Source: Undaria pinnatifida (taxonomy: Eukaryota > Sar > Phaeophyceae > Laminariales > Alariaceae). Taken from it: DNA of 64,000 bases. The stretch covers positions 17,979,629 to 18,043,628 of the forward strand of contig JABAKD010000002.1 of assembly GCA_012845835.1 (NCBI GenBank), given 5' to 3'. Of the stretch, positions 1 to 13,500 are shown in pieces (position 1 is the first letter of the stretch; each line of letters opens with the position of its first letter). The notes beneath the pieces are model-generated. The model was not told where the DNA came from. It did no database searches and saw nothing but the letters and a program-made list of their open reading frames with translations. The translations under genes and the position numbers were made by a program.

Positions 1-13
1 GGTTGCTCCGCAG

Positions 14-56
14 TTGCAGGGCCCCTTCGGTGACCTTCAAAACAGCAACTTCTACC
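14..56 (+). CDS. possible short internal exon, unknown gene
   Basis: A 43-base open segment reads LQGPFGDLQNSNFY. It is preceded by a CAG acceptor and followed by a GTAAGC donor, which is the usual donor form in this window. It ends one base into a codon, which does not join in phase to the next exon I propose at 1420, so it may belong to an upstream gene or be separated by an unseen exon. Too short for a family call. Confidence 0.3.
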
Positions 57-1419
57 GTAAGCATGCCTTTAGTCTAACCCCGGAACATCGCATGCTTCCC
101 CCCCACCTTGTCCGGCTAAGATCTGGACGGGGGTGATCAACGGGGACAAAGACTACAAAGGTATCCCGCGGTCGATCTCCATGGCGTGGGGCGGCTGCGA
201 CCCCGATGTGAGTGGCCATGCGGCACAGCCAAGACCTTGGCAGTCCTGTGGCGGCGTCGAGGAACCGACGGAACGGTAGTGCCATAGGGAATCAAGTCAC
301 GAGCACGTAGTGAAAAAAAAAAAGAAGTTTTTTTGTGTTTAATTACGGGTATGAAATTGTTTCGTTATCTTTTAAATAAGTCCCAGTTGTTTTTTTAGTC
401 TCTCCCTTTTTTCCAACCTTCTGTGTTGGAGGTGTTTTCCGATCGTCCTCATATTTTGGAGGTACTCGACCGCAGTCGCTACTGTCGAGAACAATCAGGC
501 GTATGAGGGTCGGTATGTTTTTCCCCCACCTCTCTGTGTTGGCGGCAATTAGGGCGCATAACTCGGTGACGGGTGTAACCGATTTTTTTCGGTCTCTTCA
601 CGGGAGAAGATCTATGTATACTCTACCCAAATGGTTTCGAGGAAACGTGTAAGCCCAAACCGATTCACGGTCTAGGTAAAAAGCGAACAATATTTGATAA
701 CAACGAAAATTCTAGTTCTGCAGAGGGAGTTATTTTGGTCTAGTCTGATGGAGTAGTCCCGTGTGTGAGCCATAAAGGGTTTTTGGACTAAAAAAGGTAC
801 TGTACCTCTGTCGCAGCTCGCGTCTTGACCGACTGCAGTGAGTACTAAAGGAGTGCCTTCTGCAGCCCTCTTGTATTTCGCACCGCTGTCGTCGCGCGCA
901 CGAGTGCTGTAGAAGCGGATGCATCGCTGCACCTCCGACTAACCGTGGCCACGGCGAAAGGGAAGCAGCCGAAGAAGTATACCCCCAACAACCGATCATG
1001 CGACGTCCTTGGTATAGAGGGGGATTTTTCCTTCGGCTCCCCGTCGAAGAACAACGCGGCTTGCCTGAGATGTATCATTGCTTTATGAACCCATGCCAGC
1101 ACACAGAACGCCACTCTTCCTGTTGCAAAGAGTTAAAAGTTTCGAAGTTGGTTGCAACAACGTGTATCCAGTCACTCCCTCGAGCTTCAATTTTATAACT
1201 CGTCGCTGCGTTGTTGTTTGTCACAAGTGTTGGCGATGTTACTTTACGTCATACACGTGTGCTGCTTGTTGTTCTTGTGTCTAGAGCTTGCTCTTCTTTC
1301 GGTAAGCTGTAAAAACTGGATTTGATTTTCTGTACATTTACCGAGATCTGACGAGTAATCTTTTTCATCCCTTGTGCTCCGCGACCACCGCATACGTGTC
1401 TGCCTGCTCCGACCGACAG
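57..1419 (+). other. non-coding stretch, intron or intergenic
   Basis: No reading frame here looks coding on either strand. The sequence is unique, with A/T runs, and no complete repeat was recognised. Confidence 0.4.
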
Positions 1420-1527
1420 CTTTTTACGATGAGGGTGATCACACCCGCCTTCGATGGAACCACGAAATCGACGACGACCATCCCTTGCATGGAAAGTGCG
1501 GACAAGAACGAAGTCTGCATTATTCAG
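1420..1527 (+). CDS. metalloprotease, probable upstream exon
   Basis: Thirty-six codons, phase 0 at both ends, after a pyrimidine-rich stretch ending in CGACAG and before CAG|GTTCGT. It contains MRVITPAFDG and ESADKNEVCIIQ and joins in frame to the exon at 2302. A second frame is also open across the same bases, so the call rests on phase and splice sites. Confidence 0.45.
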
Positions 1528-4500
1528 GTTCGTACTGCCCCAACAATGTAGTTGTCACTACTGTTGTCACTGGTAGAGTGGTAAACGAGGCAAGAGTGCC
1601 TCGTGCACAGCACAGCAAACAGACAAACAGACAGGTAGAGTAGTTAAACAATGGAAGACTGTCACGCACTCCGCTGAGACCAGATTTTTTTTTGCCATCG
1701 TGCAGGGAAAAAAAGGGACTCGGTCGCTTCGCTCCCTCGTTCTTGGTTTCTTATCATTCGATGTAGCAAAATTTGAACGGTGTGATGTGGCAGCGGACAC
1801 ACGCGGGCATCACGACGATAACGTACTCGGGTGCCGCCCCGACGCTTGCTCTGTTACGATTGCCGCAAACCGTGTGTAGCAGCGTGCACACATGTTGTCA
1901 GTAACACGATAATGAAATATGTCTGTTATTTCAGGAATGGCCCCACCAATTGCTATCCTACGATGCCCACAAACCGAACGTGTGTAAAGGTAACAGGTAG
2001 CAAAAACGTGCACACGTGTATCACGACGAGCACGGTTTCTGGAGGTTACCACTCCCAACACATGTTGCGATGCAACATGAGGCTTCAATGTCGACCACTC
2101 ATCGTACACATTTCCACTACCAAAAACAAGACAAGAGTAAAACAAGAGTATAGGGTGGTGGTGAAAAAATCAAAACAATTTTTCCACGGTCGAGATTAAT
2201 AATGGTCAAATGACTCAGGCTAGCAAAAAATAAGGACAACCTCCCCCCCCCCCCCCCCTTTCTCGCCCTTCGTTTGCGACCGCTGCTGTTCAATTCCTCA
2301 GATTTTACGCCAGCCGGAGGAGGAGGGAGAAGAGCCAGAAGAAAGTTTCTACGGCTCTAGCAACAACCGGATGCTTCGCGCCACTCCCGAGAAATCTGTA
2401 CGCCGTGAGGGGGGCTATCTTTCTGACGCCCACCGCCGCCTTGCTCAGGAAGTGTCGGAGGGGATCGAGGCCGCGTACGACCGCGACCCGGACATCCGAG
2501 CGAAGAGTGAAGACGTCCGCCTCCTGAACGTGAGTGTGGCATCTCGAAAACATTGTCCGGAAGCGGCAAAGGGCAGGGTGTTCCTTGCTTACGGCGCGGG
2601 AGTCGAGCGCACAACAGCAGCGTGCCGTGTGCTTCACAGCCCTTGTGTTAGGATTGCTCGCTGCATCGTGTGCGCGCCGATCTTGAATGATCACTCGTCG
2701 ACCACTCCGCGTCTACAGAAACGGCTGGCCACCGCCACCGCCATTGCATGTCGCCCTCGCCTGTCAGTCCATTCGTGCTCGTTGACGCAACGTGTTGGTC
2801 ATGCCGCCAAAGTGTGTTGTCTTTCATCAACTTGTGCTTGCTGTTGGGCACGATGCTGTTCGCCAGGCACGCGCCGGTCCTGTCGAACATATCACGTGCC
2901 GACTGCTTCGGATCTAGGCGTGGTCGCCGTCCCCCAAATTGCCATGTGCTGCCTGTCATCAGTTGGTCCTTTCTGGCATCATTCGTTGGCCATGCCCCCG
3001 CCAAAGTATCATATGATATATGTCACGCGTTGGTGACTTTTGTTTTACAACATCGTTGGTTTCGTCATGCGCGCATCATCCCTCTCGATCACGCGCCGAC
3101 TTTTTTTCTCTGCTTGTGCAGGAATACCTGGCCGCCCCTGACCACGAGAAAAAGGCATTCCACGAGAGAGGCCTTCGTCACGTCGGCGCTGAGGACGTGC
3201 AGATGCCGAGTGGCCGAATCCTCACCGCTTCCACCACCGTGAGTACACCACACCGGACACAAGCTACGCTAAGGGTGCACAACTTCTTCCCTGCAGGGTT
3301 CTTGGCTTGAGGAGCTCTATGCCCCACCCATACACTGGTATTGAGTGAACTAACAGTGCCGCCTGATGAATAAACAGGCCCACGGTAGGTATACGACGAA
3401 AGAACCGTCATTGCAAAACAACAAAAAATGTTTTTTTTTCGTCGACGATTTTGGGTTAAGGAGTAGCCCCGTCATAATCAGACGAAAAAAAACGCCAAAA
3501 TGTGGTATACCACCGACGTCAGGATTAAGTTGTTATGATCCACACAGAACTCCTGTCGTCCTGCTGACCCTGATGCTAGCTGGTGCTAGCACAGTCAGGA
3601 GAGCCTCGACCCTTCGTGAGGACACCTCACATGCGCGATCGAAGTATCACACGCAGGTTGCAACGATAATTTTCGACGAAGTCTTTGATCTCAGCTCAGA
3701 TGGTTCAACCCACCCACCCATCCACCCACCCACCCACCCTGTTCATTTTTGTGTAAAAACGTGCTGCCTCGCTCTGCTCAGATTGATGTCTTGGTGCTCT
3801 ACACGAAAGCCTCCCTGGCGGCCTCTAACTCAGGCGAAGGGGCGCTAATGTCTGCGGACCAGATGGAAACGAGCATCATCACTGCTTACGAGTGGGCTAA
3901 CCAAGCCCTCGCGGACTCCGGCATAGACGCTACTCTGAACGTGGTCCACATGGCCCAAGTGAGATATAGCGCACCTTTGTCCAGCCAATGCTATTTGTGG
4001 TTCGACACCTGTTTGCAGTCTTGACGCGGTGCAGTAGTTACTGTATCAAGTCACGGATACGTGAATACTACCATCCAAACCATCGCCGAAAAAAAAACAT
4101 ATGCTACGAAGAAGCGCGCACGCATCTCTGCGGCACGTAAACTTCCCCCCTTGATGTCACCCTCAATGCAATCAATGCACGCGTCTGACAGATCGCGATC
4201 TTCCTGATCTGAAGCATACAGATTATGGCTCGGGCACATGTATAAACCATGCACATCCTACAGACCTTTCCATTAAAAAAAATGTACGGATCGTTCAGAT
4301 CTTGCAGGCACAATCAACTATAGTACGGATGATGCATATCCGCGGAAATAGTACGTGCGATCTGTGTGATCTGTGTGCGATATGGTCTGTTTTGGTCTGT
4401 GTGATATGTGTGCGATATGGTCTGTCTGGTCTGTTTGATCTGTTTGATCTGTGTATTTGTGTAATCTGTGTGATCTGTGTGATCTGTATAGCACCCTGAT

Positions 4501-7500
4501 GTTTTCGACGTGTGAAACAACAGATCGACACCACGGAAGGGAGTGACATGGCTGCTGATCTTTCCAACCTCTTCCAAGGAGTCGGAGAATCGAAGCTCGC
4601 GAACGAGCTGCGCGAGCAGTACGGCGCGGACCTGGTTCAGCTTCACGGCAACTACGAGAGCTCCTGCGGTCTGGGGTGCGTAACTCCTGCTCTGTGCTGT
4701 CCTGTGCCGCTCAAGCCTTACCTTCAAGCTACTGAAAATCACTGTTCTGCGCCTTTTTTTTCACCCTTTTTTTTGACGTACTGCTCAAGCCCTGACCTTT
4801 ATGCTAGTGCACTGTTTCGCGCATTTGTTTTTCACCCGTCCTGTGTTGTACTGCTCAAGTACTGCTGTTCAAGCTTGACATTTGTGCTATCAATAGCTGC
4901 TAGTGCAACTCGCTGGTCTGCGCAAACGTAAGCCTGTTGCTACCGCGCTATCTGCTTTATTTAGAAGAGGTAGTGCCGTCTGGCTCGCTGAAAGGAAAGT
5001 GAACCTCGCATCGGCTCACCACTCCTTCGACTTTTGTTGAAATGCCTGGGAAAATGAACTGGGTCGATCGATGTTTGGCGCACACTTTTGGGTGGACTGG
5101 TGTCGTGATTGAAGTTACACAAGTCGGAAGTACCATGAAGCTTGCAAAGCTGAGCATCGATTGCTCAACAGCTCGAACTCACAGCTGATGTATTTGAAAT
5201 ATATTAATAAAATTCACCATTTCAGCGATTTGTTCCCGCTTGGGAAGGTACGCCGGACCGAGCCAGGGGTATGTGAAGAAGAAAAAACGTAACCATCCCC
5301 CTATAGACGGAGGGGCCATACTAAACCCAAGTAAAACAAGACTGAAAAACAAGACTTTTGCTGATTTTTTTTTTTTTTCAGTTTGACTGTAATGGGTGTG
5401 GTGTTTTTTTTTTTCCAATAGCCGCGCGCCCTCGTCCGAGCACTCAACAGCTGATTGCTCTACCAAGAGGTACTGAGGAGTTTTGAACCTAACGTTTATT
5501 GTATACCCGGTACATATTTTCATAGTTGGTACCAGCTTTCGAAACACAAGCACCAAACCCTTATGCTATTGGAGCAGGGGAAATAGATCATTCAAGCACC
5601 ACCACAGCAGTGGCTCGTTAGCCCTCCACCCCCCCCCCCCCCCCCCTCTGACTCATTTGGTGCTCGTGCACGTGTCCCGCGTTTAAAAAGCTTTTCTTTT
5701 TGTCTCGCACACCCTCGGCCAAGCACAAAACAGTTTTAAAACCCATGTATGTGGGAATGAAGCAGCGGGGACAAGATGAAAGCACCATCGCGATGAATTA
5801 GCCCTTCGCGCCCCCCCCCCCCCCCCCCCCCGCCACCCTCCTGATGCTTTCCTCCAACAGGTACGTGATGACCAAGCCCGACTCGAGGTTCGAGATCTTC
5901 GGGTACTCCATCGTGCACGTGAACTGCATCAACAACTTCTCCCACATTCACGAGATCGGACACAACATGGGGGCAAATCACAACAAGGAGAACTCCAACT
6001 CCGCCCACGAGTACGCTTTCGCACAACGCTACTGCGACGGAGACTCTCCGTAAGTACATAAATATATAGATATATGTATATATATCATGATGCTCGGTCG
6101 CCCATCGATGGTGGTAATAGTAGTAGATTTTTCGTTTTTTCTGAGTTTCGTCGCTTGAAGAGCTCCAAAAAAAAAAAAGTGTACCTGGTACTCTTGACCC
6201 ATTTTCAACTCCTAACATTTTCTGGTCTAGCTCCAAGTCTTTTGTTCCCATGTCGGGACTGCGCTGCTAAAGGGGCCAATAAAAACCCCGATGAGCAACT
6301 CCATGCCCTCGGCGTAACGAACACTATCGTTAAGCACAAGACTTGGGTGTCAGACGCGTGCCACAACAGAGGTATACCTTTTTTTGGCGAAAGTGTTTTC
6401 TGAATGACGGGGTGCCTTAACCTGGGCAAAATCGTCGGAAAAAAAATGAATAATAGGCCATTTTTATTTCTTTGTTTTGCATGATTCTTGCTGTGCGTGC
6501 CAACAGTAGCGCTAGGCCATGGGAATTTTTTAAGCCCGGCAGCAGTTTTTTATTTGTCTCAAAAAACAAACAGTTTTTTGGGAGGTCTGGTCTGCAGCAG
6601 TTTTGTTTTTTCTCCAAGTATCAGTTTTTTTTGCTTTGATTTTTTCTCCAGAAATAAGCAGTTCTTTGGGAGGTCTGGCCGGCAGCAGCTTTGATTTTTT
6701 CTCCAAAAGTAAGCAGTTTTTTGGGAGGTCTGGTCTGCAGCAGTTTTTCATTTTTCTCCCAAAAAAATCATTTTTTTTTGGGAGGTCTGGTCTGCAGCAG
6801 TTTTTGATTTTTTCTCCAAAAATCAGCTTTTTTGGGAGGTCTGGTCTGCAGCAGCTTTGATTTTTTCTCCAAAAATCAGCTTTTTTGAGAGGTCTGGTCA
6901 GTAGCAGTTTTTGTTTTTTTTCCCCCGAAAAACAGTTTTTTGGGAGGTCTGGTCTGCAGCATTTTTTTCTTGAAAAGAAAAAGCTTTTAGGGAGGTATGG
7001 TCTGCAGCAGCTTTTGATTTCTTCGCCCAAAAGAAATCAGCTTTTTTGGGAGGTCTGGTCTGCAGAGCAGCTTTTGATTTTTTCTCCAAAAAAAAAACAG
7101 CTTTTTTGAGAGAGGTCTTAAGCTCCCAAATTGAGAAACCTCAAAAAAAAATCGTCACCACCAAATCTACGGTAGGAGGGTTACTTTTGGGGGCACGTTT
7201 TTCGGTCGTGGTTCGGGGTCAGTCGCGCGAGTGGATCGCCCCCCCCCCCCCCCATGTCTGTCCCTTTCACGGTCTCAAAAAGGTTTTGTATTTTTCTTAA
7301 TATTGCGGTATTAAATCACATGGTTAGCTACGCTGTACCAAGGGAAAAAATCGCCTGAATGCCACTTTTGTGGCGAGTGAAGGTGAATTGGCCAAAACAA
7401 CCAATGTACTAGGTATATACCTGGTGAAAAAAATAAATAAAGTCATGATGCTTGCGAAAAAAAAGGGAAAATTCCGACGAGTTTTTTTTGGTTAAGAAGC

Positions 7501-10500
7501 GGCCCCGTGAATTCAGACAAAGAAAAAAAAATCGTCAAAAAAAAAAACACTCCACCCTTTATCGCGGAACGCGCAATAAAAAGCACAGTTCAACACGATC
7601 TTTCGCCCGTGCCTTTACGCTGCGTGTTTGGCTTTTTTGTTTTTTCTCCCCCGTCGCCGCCGGGAAAAAAGGTACCGGACCATCATGGCGTACGAGTCCG
7701 GGTGTGCCGCGGCGCCGCGGGTGAACGTGTTCTCCAACCCCGACATTGAGTATGCCGGCAAGAGCCAGGGCACGTCAACGGCCAACAACGCCCGTGTCAT
7801 TCAGGAGAGCGTGGTAAGTACAGCGGGTAGCCCGATTTAAGATCGACCAGGATAAGAGCATTCGGGACTTAAGAGCGGTCTAGTCGGCGTGTCCCGCTTT
7901 ACTAAAAGCTATGTATTTCCCCGTTACAGGTAATAAGAGCAGTGTGTAGTTTGGAGCGCCTGTTTCGGTTTTTTGTCTCGGGGGGCTCTTAAATCGGGGT
8001 GCCCACTGCAAGGGGACTGGGGGTAAAAAAAGTGAAAAATGCTCAAGGTTTTTTTTGTGGGGTAAGAAAGGGGGAAACATAGGTGGAAGCGAAAAACTTT
8101 TAATAAGCTTGTGGGATTATTGGATCAGGCTTGTGCAAGAAAACGTGGGTTTGTGACGGGAATGGGTGGAAAAGCGAGAAAACAGTCGATTCACGAAATT
8201 GTCATCGGCATTACGTAGGCTGTCTGCGATTTTTTCAACCTCTGTTGGGCTGGAAAAAAAATGAAAAAGAGAGATAGTATTGAAACCGACGAATGTATTT
8301 AGTCCTAGGCCTGCCGATCCACGTAAAAATTAGTCTAGAAAAAAAAAATGATGGCACGTAGGGAAAGCGAATTTCTCAGATTTTTTTTTCGCTGATTTCT
8401 CGTGGGTTGGGTTGGCCTTGGATTGAGACGTTTTGGCGGTTTCAATACTGTCATTCAGTGTTTTCCGTTTTGACGGTTTCAATAATGTTATGATATGTTT
8501 TCTGTTTTGACGGTTTCAATACTGTCATCACATGTTTTCCGGCGCAACTCCCACCCAACACAAATTCGATACATCGCAAACACCTTAATGAGATGCGGAT
8601 GGGTGGATGGAAGCCAAAACAAAATGTGATTTTGTTGTGGGATATGGGCACAGGGTGTCGATTAATTTACACAAAGGAATGCGACTCAACCTGAGACAGC
8701 GAAGAGGAACCCAAGAGCCACGCCAGCAGAATTTCCGAGTTCCCAACATGAGGGGCTAGCTCAATATCTCACCATCACTATCATCACCACCACCATCACC
8801 CGAAACACGTACTTCGAAGACATTTCGTTCGCGCAAACCGACCAACATTTTCTGTGCCCTAGTCCTAAAACAAGTGTACTCGTAAATCTATCATACTCAC
8901 CGATAGTGTCATGCTTGAGGAGCTCAACCGGTCAGGTATACCTTTTTTTTTTGCTATAAAAGTGCATGCTTGAGGAGCTCAACCGGTCAGAGACTTCGAA
9001 GTGTACCTTTTTTTTTGCTATAAAAGTGCATGCTTGAGGAGCTCAACCGGTCAGGTACTTCGAAGTATACCTTTTCTTTTTGCTGTAGAAGTGCATGCTT
9101 GAGGAGTTCAAGCGGTCAGATACACCTTTTTTTTGGCTATAAAAGTGCAAGCCTTATCGTGGGATAATTCTAGAGAGCGCGGTGAGGGGAGTGGGTGATA
9201 GCGAACGTTTAATTTCCTTGTGGGGTAGTGTTCGCTGCAGGAGAAGGGAACTGTCGCGTTTAGCAGCAATACCGGTGGGTGTTTGGTAGGGAACGGTGTC
9301 GACCGTGTGGCAGAGGAGGGTAACGAGTGATTTTTTCGTTGGATAAGCCACCTGTACCGCGAGGTCGACCCCTGTCCGATGTCCCCCTTTTTTCGCTCTC
9401 TTTTTTGGCTTGCCATCCTGAACACCGCCGCCGGGGGCGACTTTCTTGTTATCTATGCGTGCTCTTCTTGGGCTACCACCTCACGTCGACCATAGCAACG
9501 GCGGCCATTGAACAGCTTTTCATGGTCGATCATCGTCCTAACTTCCCCTATTTCGCTTCTCTTCTTCTTTCCTTCCATCCGCTACATCTTCGCCGCGGCA
9601 ATTTTCTTGCCACCCGTGGTGATCTCACGAGACAGACCGGTAGCTCAGTGGTCGTGGTGTGCATCTGACGAAAACACAATCTCGTGGGGCTAATTTCCCC
9701 CATCCTTCACTTTCCTTCCTGGCTGTTTTTCCTGTCTGATGGTCGTCGTAAGTCCCCCCCGCCCCCTCCTCTTCCGCTACATTGACGTCTCGGTTACGTT
9801 TCTTACCTTCCGCGCTGATCTTACGCGACCACCTTCACAGTCGACCGTGGCCAACTTCCGGACAGCTGTCGCCAACACCGATCAAGCATCGAAGACTACG
9901 TACGACGGCTCGTCGCCATCCCCGTCCACCCCCACCGGACCCGCGACACCCGTACCCGGGAGTCAAAACGCGAACGCCTCGCCAACGGCCAACTCCGCCA
10001 CGGGAAAGGAGGAGAAATCCCAAGAGGCGGCCTCGACCGCGGCGGGTGCTTCGGCTCCCAAGGGGTAAGATCGCGGTAAAGGGCACCGTCGTGGATACTA
10101 GCCCTCGGCGGATCGCTGTAAGGGCATCGTTGGTTGTACTAACCCTCTGCTCGGATGTAGAGATTTGTATGCAGGCGTATGGTCTAGGGAGGAAACCAAC
10201 AAACCCCTACGCACAAGGACACTCGTTTTCACCTTTGTGGGTGTCCATTACATATGCCATTATGTATCCGCAAAAAAGAACACACAATAAATGCTGAGAT
10301 GTTATACGCCGTGTATTAACAGGAAGGGGCATGCAGGGAGCGGTACGAAGAAATATCACGGTGCTGTGCGCGTGTCTGGTATAGCTTCCAATGTCTGGTA
10401 TAGCTTCCAAGGTTGACGGGTGTGCACTTTCTTTTGTGTCGAGAAAAAAAAAAAAGAAGGTTTTCTGAATGGACGGCGGGGGGGGCTGGTTCCTTAACAA

Positions 10501-13500
10501 AAACGAAAACAAAAATCATCGGAATCGGAATAATATTGTCGTTCTTGCTTTCCAACTTAACCTGTTTTTTTTTATACCTACTGTAGGCCATAGGCTTGGT
10601 CATCGGGTCGTACTCTTCTGTTTACTCAGAATCAGTTGTTGCAAAGAAGGCATACGGCATACGATACAGATAATCAATAGTAGGAACCTCAGAAGGAAAA
10701 AAAAGAAAATGATTGGTGCACCTCTGGCACCGTTCGTAGCATGTATCCGTTGCGGTTTGGAGACCTCCTACATGCCCCAAGTAGCCCAGGCTACTCGGTG
10801 AAGCCGATTGTGTAACCGTCGTTTCGGCGTGTTTTTGGCAACTTGAAGCCCCCATTGGGTTGATTAGGGTTGGGGCTAAGGTTTACGGAACCGGGCTATT
10901 TTTTAAAAAATAGCCGAAAACAATGTGGGGTCTTCCATGCACCTGATCGCCTCAGCGAGGCGGACCACAGCCCCTTGACAAACGGCGCCAGTTCAGCGAC
11001 GTTGAATTCTCAAAGCGCCGCCACGGAGCTCGGCGGGGATCAAGGCGTGCATCGTAACGTACCCACGGCTCCCTTGCTTGCCCTTTCAACATGCTCACGT
11101 ATCCCCGCGCCACCTACCTGGTAGAGAAGACGACCAGGCACAAGGACGCCCGCCTTACAGCCCGTTCAAAGGCATTAAGCCCCATGCAACCTAGAGAAAG
11201 GGTCCGTAAAGGGATTATTCTCTAGGGTACCTGCTGCCAAAACTCAAAACCGGCATCGTTACTCCCATGTAGTAAACGATCTCCTTACTCAACTGTATAA
11301 TGGATATTTTCGGTACCGACCAGCTATTGGTTGCCATGGTTGTCGTGCAACGCCGATGGTTGTCCTTGTACTTAACCCGTCCCTCCCACCGCGCGTGGGT
11401 TCTGTCCGTAATATTCCACGCTCTCCCGCCCAGCTACGAAGGGTGCTTCCGCGACACCTGGTACGGCCTCGGACTCGCGAACATGCCGATGGACGAGTTC
11501 GGCGAGACGAGCCACGACAGCTGCAAGCAGCACTGCGATTCCGCCGACTACGCCTACTACGCGCTGGAGTTCGGCTTCGGGTGCTCGTGTGGCAACGAGC
11601 TGCCGGAGGAGTCGACCAAGGTGCCGGACGACGCATGCAACCTGGTGAGAAAAGAAAAAATACTAAGGTAGAACATGCAGCTGTGGCTTCAGTAGGAACT
11701 CGCGCAACATGAAATTTTGGAGGGCTTTTTTCACGGCGTCATGGTCCGACCCGTGGGTGTCGGGTCAGGAGGTTTTCCATAATCTCGCGGGTCGGGTCGG
11801 ATCGGGGCGGGTCGAGTCGGGTCGGGGGGTAGTTCCAAGCCTCACGGATCGGAACGGGTCGTGTTGGGAGTAGTTCCACACCCTGATCCGGCCCAAACCC
11901 GCGGGATTTGAAAAGCTATCTGACCTGTGAAAACATTAATTCTACGATAGCCCCCCCCCAAAAAACCCAGCAATTGTCTTTAACGAACGTTTCATGGCTG
12001 CTCGGCACGATGAGTGAAGATTTTATTTCATGTAATAAGCGTCTTTACACATTTTCATGTTTGCAAAGAAAGGACTACCAGTAGCACTAGTGGTACTAGT
12101 AGTAGTACTATCGAACGATGGCGTTGGGGTGGCAAGGGGCATCGTATTTCAGGAGATACGGCCGGGATGTGCTGGTTTCAAAACCGGCGGTTTCGATTGA
12201 GAAAAGTCTGGAGGGGCCACCGTAGAACGACTCAAAAGCCCCGCGGGTATTTTTGCAACTTGTCGTCAGCTTGAGTGCGCTGGTAGTGTATCCGGAAAAT
12301 CGTAAGGGATGAATTACATTCGGCGGCGGAGAGCAAAAACATACTTCAGCCATCCCGAAACAAAATTGGCAGGCCTTTTTTCACGGCTAGGTCGAGCCAA
12401 GGTAACCCGTCCCGACCCGCGAGATTTAAAAACATCCTGACCCGACTCGACCCGACCCAACCCGACCCGTCGCGCCCCGTGAGATGTCAATCACCTCCTG
12501 ACTCTGACCACACTCGACCCGCGTGATAGGCGGGTCGGGTCATGACCCGCGAAAAGCCCTCAAATTTAGAAACTTGCCTTCTTTCTTTCTCGTGATATCA
12601 GTTGTCAGGTAACCAACTTGCGGGTGTGTTGCTGGTTATCCGGGTAGCGGATGCGGTGTGTGGTTTGTAGATACGGACTACCATGGTATATGTCACGGGA
12701 GAGTGCGCGACCATAATATACATTGCGCCTATACAATACCTGGTATACATTGCCCCTCCCCAAAGGGCCGGTCTCTTTAAAGCTAGTACATACTTGATTA
12801 GAACGAGATTTTCCCTTTTCCGACCGTAGACACGACTTACTTTGTTTATTATAAAGGGGATTTCCGACCGCAAAATTGTGCTGTGTTGTGTCAGTGGCCT
12901 GGTTAACCGAAAACAGATCTTCGTCAGTCCACGCGGACTGATGTTGTTCAGATGACCACGTCAATAAGTAGGCAACGTTCTATTTGAAAAATGTGTCAGG
13001 CCCCGGTTTAACCAAGGCAACAGGTCTTTCCCTCCGTCCACAACGACGCTGTTTTCGTTCAGGAGTTCGTGGTCTTCTAATAACCAACCACCGATACCTT
13101 CCCTTTCCCTTCTCCTGCCGGCCACGTCCACTTCGACCCCTGACTCCGCAACTTTAGAAATGTTCTACCCTATTACCAAGTGTTCGTTCCTGGAAACAAT
13201 TACGCGATTTTGCAGAGCGCAAGCGAAACCGAAAAACGGGCCTTCCGTTAGCCCATAACGACGCTGTTGTCGTCCAGGAAATCGCCGTCTGACAATTAAA
13301 ACCGCCCGTGTCTTCTCCTTTCCTCTTTCCTGTTCCTGCCTCGTTCGCCTTTCGACTGCCGGGAGAAACGGGTGCTCCGTCTTCGAATGGTCAACAATCA
13401 ATAATGGTCGGATGACTATGTACAACAAGCAAGCAAGACCTTAATATCCCCCCACCCCCCCCCCACCCACTCACCCCCCCTTTGCCCCGTTGCCCCTCTT

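Noticed and set aside
6530-7030. Long minus-strand frame with repeated CCRPDLPK
   Set aside because: Produced entirely by the minisatellite, whose unit length is often a multiple of three.
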